Shown in pieces: positions 16,848 through 26,578 of a stretch of 64,000 nt of DNA (positions within the stretch are counted from its first letter, which is position 1; each line of letters begins with the position of its first letter). Source of the stretch: Desulfovibrionaceae bacterium (GTDB lineage: Bacteria; Desulfobacterota; Desulfovibrionia; Desulfovibrionales; Desulfovibrionaceae); NCBI GenBank assembly GCA_015233395.1, contig JADFXV010000003.1:47055-111054 (forward strand). The letters run 5' to 3'. The position numbers and the translations under genes were made by a program. The notes beneath the pieces were generated by a model. That model had not been told where the DNA came from and did not search any database. It saw nothing but the letters and a program-made list of their open reading frames with translations.

Positions 16848-18736
16848 ACATTCTGCTCGTCGCGCCCCGCTATACGGCGTACATGTATCCGCTGGGCATC
16901 GCCTACGTCTGTTCCGCTCTCAAGGCGGCCGGGCATGAGGTGCACGGGCTCAATCTCGCCCTGGAGGACGATCCGTTGGCCGCCGTGGAGCGGGCGGTCA
17001 AGGCCGTGCGGCCTCAGGCGCTCGGGGTGGGCGGGCTGACGCCGGTTTTCGGCCAGATCAGGGACATCCTGGCTGCGGCCAGGCGCGTCGATCCCGGTAT
17101 CGTCACCGTGCTTGGCGGCGGGGCGCTCACGAGCGAGCCGGAACTCATTTTTCAGGCTTCGGGCGCGGATTACGGCGTGTTCGGCGAGGGGGAAGTCACG
17201 GCAACGGAGTTGATCCGGGCCATCGAGGCCGGGCAGGACCCGGGCGGCGTGGAAGGGATCGTGCATCGAACGCGCGGCGGCCGGCCGGTTTTCACGGCGA
17301 AGCGCCGGCCGGCGCCGGAGCTGGACTTGCTGCCTTTCCCGGATTTCGAGGCCTTCGGCCTGCGCGAGAGCCTGGCCGGATTGACCGGCGACGTGTCGAT
17401 TATCGCCAGCCGGGGCTGTCCTTTCAATTGCACGTTTTGCTATAACGTGCTCGGCCGCCACAGCCACCGGATGCGTTCGATGGACAATCTGTTCGCCGAG
17501 ATCGATTGCCTGCTGTCCAAGTACGACGTCAAAACCCTGGGCCTGGTCGACGAGCTTTTCGCCGCCAAACCGGCGCGCGTGCACGAGTTTTGCGAGAGGA
17601 TCAAGCCCTACGGGGTCCGCTGGCATACCCAGCTGCGGGTGGATTCGGTGGACGAGGGAGCCATCGAAGCCATGCGCGAGGCCGGCTGCTACCACGTGCA
17701 GTACGGCCTGGAGAGCATGAGCCCGGCCGTGCTCGCCAGCATGGGCAAGAAGATCACCCCGCGCCAGATCGTCGCCGCTTTGGAGCTCACCCACAAAAAA
17801 GGGACCGAGGCTTACGGCGCGTTCATTTTCGGCGATCCGGCGGAGACCCTGGCGAGCATCGACGAAACCGTGGGCTGGTGGCTGGCCAACCGGCGCTATT
17901 CGATCCATCTCGCGCCGATCATCTGCTGGCCGGGTTCGAAAAATTACCTCGCGGCCGTGGAAAAAGGCCTGATCAAGGACAAGCTCGCCTTCATCGAGGC
18001 CGGCTGTCCGCCGGTCAACCTCACCGGCCTGGACGATGCGGTCTACCACAGGGTGGTCGCCCTGCTGCTCATCGCCAGCGAGACGCTGCTTTTGCCCGCC
18101 AAGCTGGTCGAGGCGGCCGCCAAAGCGCCGTACGTCTACGACATCGCCTGCCGGTGCCCGCATTGCGCGGGCATGGCCCGGTTCGACGCGGTGAGCGCGC
18201 GCGCCATTCCGCTCGGCCGCATCGCCGCCCACCTCAATTGCCCGGAGTGCGGGCTGCCGATGGATATTCCCCTGCCTATGCAACCGGCCGGGCCGGGGCC
18301 CGAGGCCTTGCCGAGGCTTCGCGCGGCCGAAGAAGGCGCCGGGGCGCCAGGCGGCGACGCGGAGCGCGCCGAGAGGCTCAAGGACTTGACGCGCGAATTC
18401 CCGGACTGGGCGGGGGCCTGGCACGCCCTGGGCCTGACCCGCCTGCGCCTTGGCATGCAAGACCATGCCTTCGAGGCCCTGCGCCAGGCCGTGCGCAACA
18501 ATCCCTTTGAGCCGGCCTATCTGGCGTCGTTTGCCGGGCTGCTTGCCGATTTGGGCTTTGGCGTGTTCGCCAGGGCGTTTGACGAGCAGGCGGCGATCGT
18601 GTCCCTGGCCACGCGGGCGGTGTCCGGGGCGCCGGGCGGCGGCGAGGACCACGCCCGCGCGGCCGCGATTCTTCAGTCGGTGGGCATCGCCTGGGGGCCG
18701 GGCGAGGAGCCGTCCCGCGACCCGGACAAGGCGTAG
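16844..18736 (+). CDS. Cobalamin-binding-type radical SAM protein with zinc-ribbon and TPR-like tail
   Basis: A 630-residue protein. The N-terminal B12-binding-like domain has VTVLGGGALTSEPE, and the radical SAM motif is CPFNCTFC (Cys192, Cys196, Cys199), with YGLESMSPAVLASMGK in the barrel. After the barrel come a CPHC...CPEC pair (about residues 440-475), likely a zinc ribbon, and a C-terminal segment resembling tetratricopeptide helices (WAGAWHALGLTRLRLG, AFEALRQAV). Start ATG overlaps the sialidase-like stop. Its 3' end overlaps the convergent gene at 18673 by 64 bases. Confidence 0.88.
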   Translation: MNILLVAPRYTAYMYPLGIAYVCSALKAAGHEVHGLNLALEDDPLAAVERAVKAVRPQALGVGGLTPVFGQIRDILAAARRVDPGIVTVLGGGALTSEPELIFQASGADYGVFGEGEVTATELIRAIEAGQDPGGVEGIVHRTRGGRPVFTAKRRPAPELDLLPFPDFEAFGLRESLAGLTGDVSIIASRGCPFNCTFCYNVLGRHSHRMRSMDNLFAEIDCLLSKYDVKTLGLVDELFAAKPARVHEFCERIKPYGVRWHTQLRVDSVDEGAIEAMREAGCYHVQYGLESMSPAVLASMGKKITPRQIVAALELTHKKGTEAYGAFIFGDPAETLASIDETVGWWLANRRYSIHLAPIICWPGSKNYLAAVEKGLIKDKLAFIEAGCPPVNLTGLDDAVYHRVVALLLIASETLLLPAKLVEAAAKAPYVYDIACRCPHCAGMARFDAVSARAIPLGRIAAHLNCPECGLPMDIPLPMQPAGPGPEALPRLRAAEEGAGAPGGDAERAERLKDLTREFPDWAGAWHALGLTRLRLGMQDHAFEALRQAVRNNPFEPAYLASFAGLLADLGFGVFARAFDEQAAIVSLATRAVSGAPGGGEDHARAAAILQSVGIAWGPGEEPSRDPDKA

Positions 18737-20214
18737 CCTTCCACCGGTTCGGCGTGCAGCCGGGGCAGGCGTTTTTCGGTCATGCGCATGATGTGCCGGA
18801 CCGCATCCATGCCGAAGGCGCGCCGGATCATGTCCAGATAGCGCGGATTGGCGTGGTAGGCGTGGAAGGCGTAGTCTCTAAACGCCAGGACCTGCCCGCC
18901 GCTCAAATGCCCGGTCGGCAGCGGCAGGGTTTCGTAAGCGTACTGCGAATAGCCGAGCCAGGTTTCCGGCAGAGGCAGGTTTTTCTCCAGCGCCTCCTCA
19001 TAGAGCTTCGAGCCCGGATAGGCCATGGCGCAGTAAATGTTGGCCCATTGCGCGTTGATGCGCAGCATCGATTCCAGGGTCTGCTCCATGGAGTCGTAGT
19101 CTTCGGTGGGCAGGCCGAAAATGAAATTGGCGCAGATGTTCAGGCCGTGGGCGTAGGTTTTGGCCACCACCGCGTCCACGCTTCCCGGGTCGTAGCCCTT
19201 GGAGGCGTTTTTTAGGACCCGCTCGCTGCCGGACTCGAACCCGTACGCCACCCAGTTGATCCCGCAGCGCTTCATGGATTCGAGCATCCGGTCGGTCACC
19301 GTGTTCACCCGGGCGTAGGCCCACATGTTCAGGTCGTAGCCGCGCGCGGCGATGGCGTCGCACAGCGTGGTCACCCGGCGCTCGTTGACGGCGAACATCT
19401 CGTCGATGATCTTGATGTGCCGGATACCGTGGCGCTCCACCAGATAATCGATCTCATGGAGCACGTTGTCCACGCCGCGCAGCCGGATGCCCGGTTTGCC
19501 GAACAGGCTGTTGATGCAGCAGAAATTGCAACGGTAGGGGCAGCCGAGGCTGGTGTAGAGCAGTCCGTACGGCTGGCGATGCTCGATGTCGCCGAAACAG
19601 TGCCAGTTGTGCGCCCGGTACGCTTTCATGGGGAACAGGTCCCAGGCGGGCATCGGCAGCCGGTCGAGATCCGGTAGCGTCGCCGGGCGGGGGCCGCTTA
19701 CGACCGCCTTGCCCTGGCGGCGCCACAGGCCGTCGATGGGCGCCAAGGCGCGGGCCTTGCCGCGCAGGGCGTCGAGCAGCGCGGGCAGGGTGATAAAGCC
19801 TTCGCCCTGGCAGACGAAGTCGCAGTCCTCTTCCGTCATGGTGCGCCCCGGCAGCGCGCTCGGATGCAGGCCCATGAGCAGGCTTTTGAGCTGCGGGGCG
19901 AGTTCGCGCAGGCGGCTTACGATCGCGCCCGCCCCGGGCATGTTCATGGTCGAGGCCGAAGGGTTGGTGCCGGAGACGACCACCGCCGCGAGCAGCGGCC
20001 CCGCGTCGCTTACGGCCTTTGCGGTTTGCTCCGGGCTTAAGTTTTCGGCTTCGGCGTCGAGCACCGCCACGCTGTAGCCCTTGGCGCGCAGGAATCCGGC
20101 CAGAAGCGCCGGCCACAGCGGCGGCTCGATGGCCGTGAGGTCGAAAGACGAGAGCTCGCCGTATACCTGGCGCTGGCTGCCGGGTTTGACCAGGATGATG
20201 TCGAGGGCGCTCAT
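18673..20214 (-). CDS. Cobalamin-binding-type radical SAM protein
   Basis: A 513-residue protein with an N-terminal B12-binding-like domain and the cluster motif CPYRCNFC (Cys225, Cys229, Cys232). IKIIDEMFAVNERR and YGFESGSERVLKNASKG are typical of the BchE/P-methylase-like class. It is the last gene of the seven-gene minus-strand sugar operon, 31 bases after the DegT-family gene, so it may methylate or rearrange the sugar made there. The C terminus overlaps the convergent radical SAM gene. Confidence 0.9.
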   Translation of the reverse strand: MSALDIILVKPGSQRQVYGELSSFDLTAIEPPLWPALLAGFLRAKGYSVAVLDAEAENLSPEQTAKAVSDAGPLLAAVVVSGTNPSASTMNMPGAGAIVSRLRELAPQLKSLLMGLHPSALPGRTMTEEDCDFVCQGEGFITLPALLDALRGKARALAPIDGLWRRQGKAVVSGPRPATLPDLDRLPMPAWDLFPMKAYRAHNWHCFGDIEHRQPYGLLYTSLGCPYRCNFCCINSLFGKPGIRLRGVDNVLHEIDYLVERHGIRHIKIIDEMFAVNERRVTTLCDAIAARGYDLNMWAYARVNTVTDRMLESMKRCGINWVAYGFESGSERVLKNASKGYDPGSVDAVVAKTYAHGLNICANFIFGLPTEDYDSMEQTLESMLRINAQWANIYCAMAYPGSKLYEEALEKNLPLPETWLGYSQYAYETLPLPTGHLSGGQVLAFRDYAFHAYHANPRYLDMIRRAFGMDAVRHIMRMTEKRLPRLHAEPVEGYALSGSRDGSSPGPQAMPTD

Positions 20215-20245
20215 GATGACCGGGGCGGCTGAGGGCGTCGCGCGC

Positions 20246-21418
20246 TTAGACCGCGTTCAGGCGGTCGCACAGCCACTGAATCCGCGCAGGTTCGAGGCCC
20301 GGATAGTTGCCCAGGTAATAGCCGAAGAAATGCACGTGTTCGGTGCGGGGATATTTGAGATGCTCGCCTTCCGGGAACAGGCCCTTGAGATACGGCTGGC
20401 GCAGTTGGTTGCCCCCGCCGGAACTGCCGCGCCGGTTTTCGATCCCCTCGCGCTCGAACATGGCTTCCACCCGGGCGCGCAGCTCGGCGTCCGGATTTTT
20501 CAGGATCAGGTTGAAGGCGTAATTGCAACTGCCCTCGACGGCGAAATCGGTCTGGTATTTTTCCGGGTCCAGGCCGGCCAGGAAGATGTCCAGGTTGCGC
20601 CGGCGCAGGGCGTTGTTGCCGTCAAGGCGCGTAAGCTGCCTGCGTCCCAGGACCGCGCCGATTTCGGTGTTGCGCATGTTGTAGCCGGGCAGATTGAAGA
20701 TGAAATGCCGGCTGAGTTCGGGATTGGCGGCTGCGTCGCGCCGCTTGCGCCGCGGGTCGTCCATTTCGCGCGCCAGTCCGTGCGCGCGCAGCATGCGCAG
20801 GGTTTCGTAAAGCTCCGGGTCGTCGGTGCAGGCCATGCCGCCTTCGATCGTGCTCATGTGGTGGGCGTAGTAAAAGGAAAAGTTGGAGATCAGCCCGAAG
20901 CTGCCGCATTTTTCGCCCTCAAACACAGCCCCGTGCGATTCGCAGACGTCCTCGATCAGCGCGATGCCGCGTTTTTTCAGTTCATCCCGCAGCCGCGCGG
21001 TCAGGCCGTTGAAGCCCTGGATATGGATGAGCAGCACCGCCCGGGTCTTGTCCGTGATTTTTTCGATCACCGCCGCATCGTCGAGGGCCAGGGTGCGCGG
21101 GTCGATGTCGGCGAACACCGGGGTGAAGCCGTTGAGCAGCACCGCCGTGACGTCGGAGATCCAGCCGAGCGGCGGCAGGATGATCTCGCCGCCCGCTCCT
21201 CCCGTATGGCGCAGCGCCGCCAGGGTGATCAGGTTGGCCGAGGAGCCGGAATTGAGAAACACGCTGTGGCGCACGCCAAGCCAGCGGCTCCATTCCTCCT
21301 CGAAGGCGCGCACGTTGGAGGAGGCGGTCAGGATCGGGTCGCCGCGCAGGAAATCGATCAGGGCGTCGAGATCCTCGCGCACGATGTTGTTGTGCATCAA
21401 AGGCCAGTTTGGGCTCAT
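20246..21418 (-). CDS. DegT-family PLP enzyme with Lys-to-His change (ColD/E1-like 3-dehydratase candidate)
   Basis: A 390-residue fold-type-I protein with FLNSGSSANLITL and IEDVCESHGA, the PLP-contacting motifs of the DegT/DnrJ family. Where aminotransferases carry the Schiff-base lysine it reads FSFYYAHHMSTIEGG, placing His186 at the lysine position. The same substitution defines ColD and the CDP-hexose 3-dehydrase E1, which remove the C3 hydroxyl of a 4-keto-6-deoxy sugar. I therefore infer dehydration or deoxygenation, not transamination. It sits directly after a thiamine-pyrophosphate E1 pair. Confidence 0.87.
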   Translation of the reverse strand: MSPNWPLMHNNIVREDLDALIDFLRGDPILTASSNVRAFEEEWSRWLGVRHSVFLNSGSSANLITLAALRHTGGAGGEIILPPLGWISDVTAVLLNGFTPVFADIDPRTLALDDAAVIEKITDKTRAVLLIHIQGFNGLTARLRDELKKRGIALIEDVCESHGAVFEGEKCGSFGLISNFSFYYAHHMSTIEGGMACTDDPELYETLRMLRAHGLAREMDDPRRKRRDAAANPELSRHFIFNLPGYNMRNTEIGAVLGRRQLTRLDGNNALRRRNLDIFLAGLDPEKYQTDFAVEGSCNYAFNLILKNPDAELRARVEAMFEREGIENRRGSSGGGNQLRQPYLKGLFPEGEHLKYPRTEHVHFFGYYLGNYPGLEPARIQWLCDRLNAV

Positions 21419-21424
21419 GTCGGG

Positions 21425-22468
21425 CTACTTTTGTTTGAGGACGCCGCGCACGGCCGCGACGATCTCGTTTTTGCCGATGTAGTAGGCCTCTTCCAGGGTG
21501 CAGCCCGCGGGCGTGGGAAGATCCGGGCCGGCGACCCGGCGCGGCGGCGCTTTGAGCGCGTCGAAACAGCGTTCGGCGGCCAGGGCGCATATTTCGGCGG
21601 CCACGCCGCCGCTGCGCCAGCCGGTGTCGGCCACGACCAGCCGGCCGGTCTTGGCGACCGAGTTCAGGATCGTCTCCTCGTCGAGCGGGCGCAAGGTGCG
21701 CGGGTCCACGACCTCGACCGAGACGCCCTGCGCGGCGAACTCCTCGGCGGCGCGCAGGGCGTCCATGACCAGGTGGGAGGCGGCCACGACCGTGACGTCG
21801 CGGCCTTCGCGCCGCACCGCCGCGCGGCCGAGCGGCACGGCGTACATTTCCTCGGGAACGTATCCCCGGTTGCGGAAATTGAAGCGGTGGTCGAGGATCA
21901 GGACCGGATTGTCGTCCTTGATCGCGGCGATGAGCAGGCCCTTGGCGTCGTAACAGGTCGAGGGCATGACCAGCTTCAGGCCCGGTATCTGAAAAAACAG
22001 GCCCTGCACGGCCTGGGAATGCTGCGCCCCGGAGCCCCAGCCCCGGCCGGTGCAGGCCCAGAGAACCAGCGGGACGCACGCCGCGCCGCCGAACATGTAA
22101 TGCCATTTGGCGGCGTGGTTGGCCAGTTGGTCCATGGCCAGATACAGGAAATCGGGCCGGTTGTGAAAATAGACCGGCCGCATGCCGCCGAGCGCCGCGC
22201 CCACGGCCACGCCGGTCAGGGCGGTCTCGGCCAGCGGGGTGTCGAAAACCCGGTCCGCGCCGAAGGTCTCGTGCAGCCCCCGGGTGGCGCCGAACATCCC
22301 GCTCGGGTCGTCCACGCCCTGGCCCATGACGAACACGGCCGGGTCGATCGCCAGGCTTTGGGCGAGCGCCTCCCGGATGGCCTCGGGATAGCTCAGAATC
22401 CTGCCGCGCGCGTCGTCGCCGTCGCTTGCCGGCTCCAGGGACGTTTCGGTGATTTTCGACCAGGGCAT
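21425..22468 (-). CDS. Thiamine-pyrophosphate E1 beta-like subunit
   Basis: A 347-residue transketolase-fold protein like the beta subunit of pyruvate/acetoin dehydrogenase E1: MGQGVDDPSGMFGATRGL, DTPLAETALTGVAVGAALGG (the TPP-activating Glu region), and VEVVDPRTLRPLD in the C-terminal domain. It starts 2 bases after the stop of the alpha-like gene. No E2 or E3 gene is nearby, so the pair probably does not feed lipoate. It may decarboxylate a 2-keto acid and transfer the two-carbon unit to a sugar, or make a branched sugar. Confidence 0.88.
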   Translation of the reverse strand: MPWSKITETSLEPASDGDDARGRILSYPEAIREALAQSLAIDPAVFVMGQGVDDPSGMFGATRGLHETFGADRVFDTPLAETALTGVAVGAALGGMRPVYFHNRPDFLYLAMDQLANHAAKWHYMFGGAACVPLVLWACTGRGWGSGAQHSQAVQGLFFQIPGLKLVMPSTCYDAKGLLIAAIKDDNPVLILDHRFNFRNRGYVPEEMYAVPLGRAAVRREGRDVTVVAASHLVMDALRAAEEFAAQGVSVEVVDPRTLRPLDEETILNSVAKTGRLVVADTGWRSGGVAAEICALAAERCFDALKAPPRRVAGPDLPTPAGCTLEEAYYIGKNEIVAAVRGVLKQK

Positions 22469-22470
22469 GC

Positions 22471-23445
22471 TTACTCGCCGCGAAAAAGGTATTGGCCAAG
22501 GCCACTCGCCTCGGGGTAGGGGCTGGCCTGGGCAAAAGCGAAGGCCGCGTCGATTGCGGCCAGGATCTCGGCTTCAAGCGCGGCCAGGCCGGTTTGGGTC
22601 AGGACGCCTTCGTCCATGAGCCGGTCGCGCAAGGCGGCAACCGGGCATTTGCGCATCCAGCTCTCGACTTCCTCGCCCGGGCGGTAGCCTTTGCTGTCCT
22701 GGCTGGCGCACCCGGCGTGGCCGAGGACGCGGTAGGTGCGGCATTCGATGAAACTCGGCCCCAGTCCGGCCCGGGCGCGGGCGGCGGCGGCCAGGGCGCG
22801 CTCGTAGACCGCCAGGACGTCGTTGCCGTCGACGATCGCCGAGGGCAATCTGTCCGGACCCAGACCGTGGAACACGTTGTCCCCGGCCTGGCGCGAGGCC
22901 ACCTGGGAACACACCGCATAGCCGTTGTTCTCAAGCACGTAGATAACCGGCAGTTTTTTGAGCATGGAGAAATTGACGCTTTCGTAAAGCACGCCCTCGT
23001 CCGCCGCCCCGTCGCCGAAAAAGACCGCGCTCACCAGGGGTTCGCCGCGCAGGCGCGCGGCCAGGCCAAGGCCGGCGCCGATGGGAATGCCGCCGCCGAC
23101 GATCGAGGAGCTGCCCAGGTGGCCGACGCCGGCGTCGACCAGGTGCATGGAGCCGCCGCGACCCTTGGAACAGCCGGTCTCGCGGCAATGCAGTTCGGCG
23201 ATCAGGGCGTTGAGGTCGCCGCCCTTGGCCAGGTAATGCCCATGGCCCCGGTGGTTGCTGGAGACGTAGTCGCGCCGGCCCAAGGCGGCGCAAACGCCCA
23301 CGGCCACGGCCTCCTGGCCGATGCACAGATGCACCGGGGTGCGCATCTGGTCCTTGAGATATTCGGACTCGATGCGCTCCTGCACCCGCCGGATGCGCAG
23401 CATATCGCCGAAAAGGCGCAGTTTCAGGGTGGCGTCCGCGTTCAT
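22471..23445 (-). CDS. Thiamine-pyrophosphate E1 alpha-like subunit
   Basis: A 324-residue protein with the TPP motif GDGAADEGV...LENNGYAV, plus CIGQEAVAVGVCAAL and RGHGHYLAKGG typical of E1 alpha subunits. MHLVDAGVGHLGSSSIVGG forms the pyrophosphate pocket. Start ATG overlaps the GHMP-kinase stop (ATGA). With the beta-like partner it forms an orphan 2-ketoacid decarboxylase module inside a nucleotide-sugar operon. Confidence 0.9.
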   Translation of the reverse strand: MNADATLKLRLFGDMLRIRRVQERIESEYLKDQMRTPVHLCIGQEAVAVGVCAALGRRDYVSSNHRGHGHYLAKGGDLNALIAELHCRETGCSKGRGGSMHLVDAGVGHLGSSSIVGGGIPIGAGLGLAARLRGEPLVSAVFFGDGAADEGVLYESVNFSMLKKLPVIYVLENNGYAVCSQVASRQAGDNVFHGLGPDRLPSAIVDGNDVLAVYERALAAAARARAGLGPSFIECRTYRVLGHAGCASQDSKGYRPGEEVESWMRKCPVAALRDRLMDEGVLTQTGLAALEAEILAAIDAAFAFAQASPYPEASGLGQYLFRGE

Positions 23446-24539
23446 GGGGTCTGCGCTTCCTCCCAGGCCGGACACAGGCCGTCGAGTTCCTTGAAACATT
23501 GCACCGCGCCCACTTTGCGCGCCTTTTCCAGGCTCGCGAAGTCCTCGCGCTGGGGTTCGAAGAAGATGATCCGGCTGCCGGAGGGTTCGAACTTGAACGG
23601 GACTTCGATGAACTGGTTCAGGGCCCGGCGGATGCCTTTGTGCGCCCCGGGCGGGGCGAAGAGCAGGATGAAGCCGCCGCCGCCCGCGCCCAGGATCTTG
23701 CCTCCGATCGCTCCGTGCGCCCTGGCGGTGTCGTAAAATTCGTCCAGTTCGCAGCTGCTCACCAGATTGCTCAGCGACCGCTTGAGCATCCAGGCCTCGT
23801 GCAGCAGCCGGCCGAATTCGTCGATGCTCGCCTCGCCGTGAAGAATCGAGACCGCCTCGTCGACCATCTCGCTTAAGCGGCCGACCAGGGTTTCCCGGGC
23901 GGCCAGGGTTGCGGTGTAGCTTTTGGCCACGTCCGAGGCCGTGCGCTTGATGCCGGTGTACATGAGCATGAGGCGGTCGTTGAGTTCGTCGCGCCGTTCG
24001 GCTCGCAGCGTCATCGGCTCGACGGAAATGGAATCGTCGGCCTGAAACCTGATCCGGTTGAAGCCTCCGAGCGCCGCCGAGACCTGGTCCTGCGAGCCCA
24101 CGACTTCCTGGATCAGGTTTTGCTCCACGTGGATGGCTTCCTGGGCCAGGCGCATCGTGTCGGGCATCTTGCCGCTTAAGGCGTACAGGGCGTGGAGCAG
24201 GCCCACGGTGAACGAGGAACTCGAGCCCATGCCGCTTCGCGCCGGCAGGTCGCCGTCGTGATGGATTTCCAGGCCGCGTTCGAAATTCAAAAAGCGCAGG
24301 GTTTCGCGCACGGCCGGGTGCTTGATTTCGCTGTAATGCCTGGCGTTTTCGATACGCGAATACACGATCCGGATATAATGTTCGAAAAACGGCGGCAGGT
24401 AGCGGCAGGTGATGTAGCAGTATTTGTTGATCGCCGTGGCCAGCACCTGCCCCCCGTGGATACGGTACCAGGCGGGGTAATCCGAGCCGCCGCCGAAAAA
24501 CGAGATGCGGTAAGGCGTCCTGCATATGACCATGGTCAT
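23442..24539 (-). CDS. GHMP kinase, heptose-7-phosphate kinase-like (HddA type)
   Basis: A 365-residue GHMP kinase. N-terminal RTPYRISFFGGGSDYP is the sugar-binding segment, SGMGSSSSFTVGLLHAL (about residues 106-122) is the phosphate loop, and GGKILGAGGGGFILLF is the C-terminal motif. These match D-glycero-D-manno-heptose 7-phosphate kinases. The adjacent nucleotidyltransferase overlaps it (ATGA), giving an HddA/HddC-like pair for activating a heptose. GmhA and GmhB homologues are not in the window. Confidence 0.88.
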   Translation of the reverse strand: MTMVICRTPYRISFFGGGSDYPAWYRIHGGQVLATAINKYCYITCRYLPPFFEHYIRIVYSRIENARHYSEIKHPAVRETLRFLNFERGLEIHHDGDLPARSGMGSSSSFTVGLLHALYALSGKMPDTMRLAQEAIHVEQNLIQEVVGSQDQVSAALGGFNRIRFQADDSISVEPMTLRAERRDELNDRLMLMYTGIKRTASDVAKSYTATLAARETLVGRLSEMVDEAVSILHGEASIDEFGRLLHEAWMLKRSLSNLVSSCELDEFYDTARAHGAIGGKILGAGGGGFILLFAPPGAHKGIRRALNQFIEVPFKFEPSGSRIIFFEPQREDFASLEKARKVGAVQCFKELDGLCPAWEEAQTP

Positions 24540-25273
24540 CCCCCCGCGCGCCGCGCCCGGTTGTAGGCTTCGGGCGTGCCGATGTCGATGAAGTCCGCGC
24601 GGCAGGGATAGGCGGTCAGTCCCTTGCCGGCCAGGGCCGCGAAAATTTCGCGCTCCAGGGACACCGGGCGTCCCGCGGGAATCGACTCGATCACGGCGCG
24701 CGAAAGCAGGTACACGCCCGCGTTGACCACGCCCGGGCCGTGCGCGGATTTTTCGTCGAAACCGAGCACTGCCCCGTCCTCGCCCAGGCGAAGCCGCCCG
24801 TAGCGCGAGGCGTCGTCGACGGACACGGCCGCGATGGCCGCGACCGGGGAAACCGGCGCGGCCTGGACGAACCAGTCGATAAAATCCCCCAGATCGATGC
24901 CCAGGCGCGAGTCGCCGTTGAGCACGAGCGCGGCCTGGCCGGTGAAATGCGGCAGGGCCAGGCGGATCGCCCCGGCGGTGCCCAGCGCGGTCTCTTCCCG
25001 GGAATAAAGAAGCTCCAGGCCGTTGTGCGCGCGCCCCATGGCCTGCTCGACCGCGTCCGCCATGTGGCCGGTGAGCAGGACGACCCGTTTCAAGCCCGCT
25101 GCAGCAAGCTGGTCGAGCAGACCGGCGAGAAACGGCCGGCCGCCTACCTCGGCCAGGACCTTGGGAACGCCCGGCAAGGCGGCGCTCAGCCGCGTTCCCA
25201 AGCCTCCGGCCAGGATCGCCGCTTCGCGCACCGCGCCATCGGTCTCAAGGTTGCGTTTGCTGCCGGCCGGCAT
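24536..25273 (-). CDS. Sugar-1-phosphate nucleotidyltransferase (HddC-like)
   Basis: A 245-residue nucleotidyltransferase with AAILAGGLGTRLSAALPGVPKVL (about residues 18-40), the NTP-binding loop, and LVLNGDSRLG for metal. The short length fits HddC/RfbF-like enzymes that make GDP- or CDP-sugars. The first ~16 residues are polar and may not be native; ATG 25273 was kept because no better ribosome site is seen downstream. It overlaps the GHMP kinase downstream and follows the epimerase gene by 10 bases. Confidence 0.87.
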   Translation of the reverse strand: MPAGSKRNLETDGAVREAAILAGGLGTRLSAALPGVPKVLAEVGGRPFLAGLLDQLAAAGLKRVVLLTGHMADAVEQAMGRAHNGLELLYSREETALGTAGAIRLALPHFTGQAALVLNGDSRLGIDLGDFIDWFVQAAPVSPVAAIAAVSVDDASRYGRLRLGEDGAVLGFDEKSAHGPGVVNAGVYLLSRAVIESIPAGRPVSLEREIFAALAGKGLTAYPCRADFIDIGTPEAYNRARRAGG

Positions 25274-25283
25274 GGTCCGTCCG

Positions 25284-26578
<1,295 letters not shown>

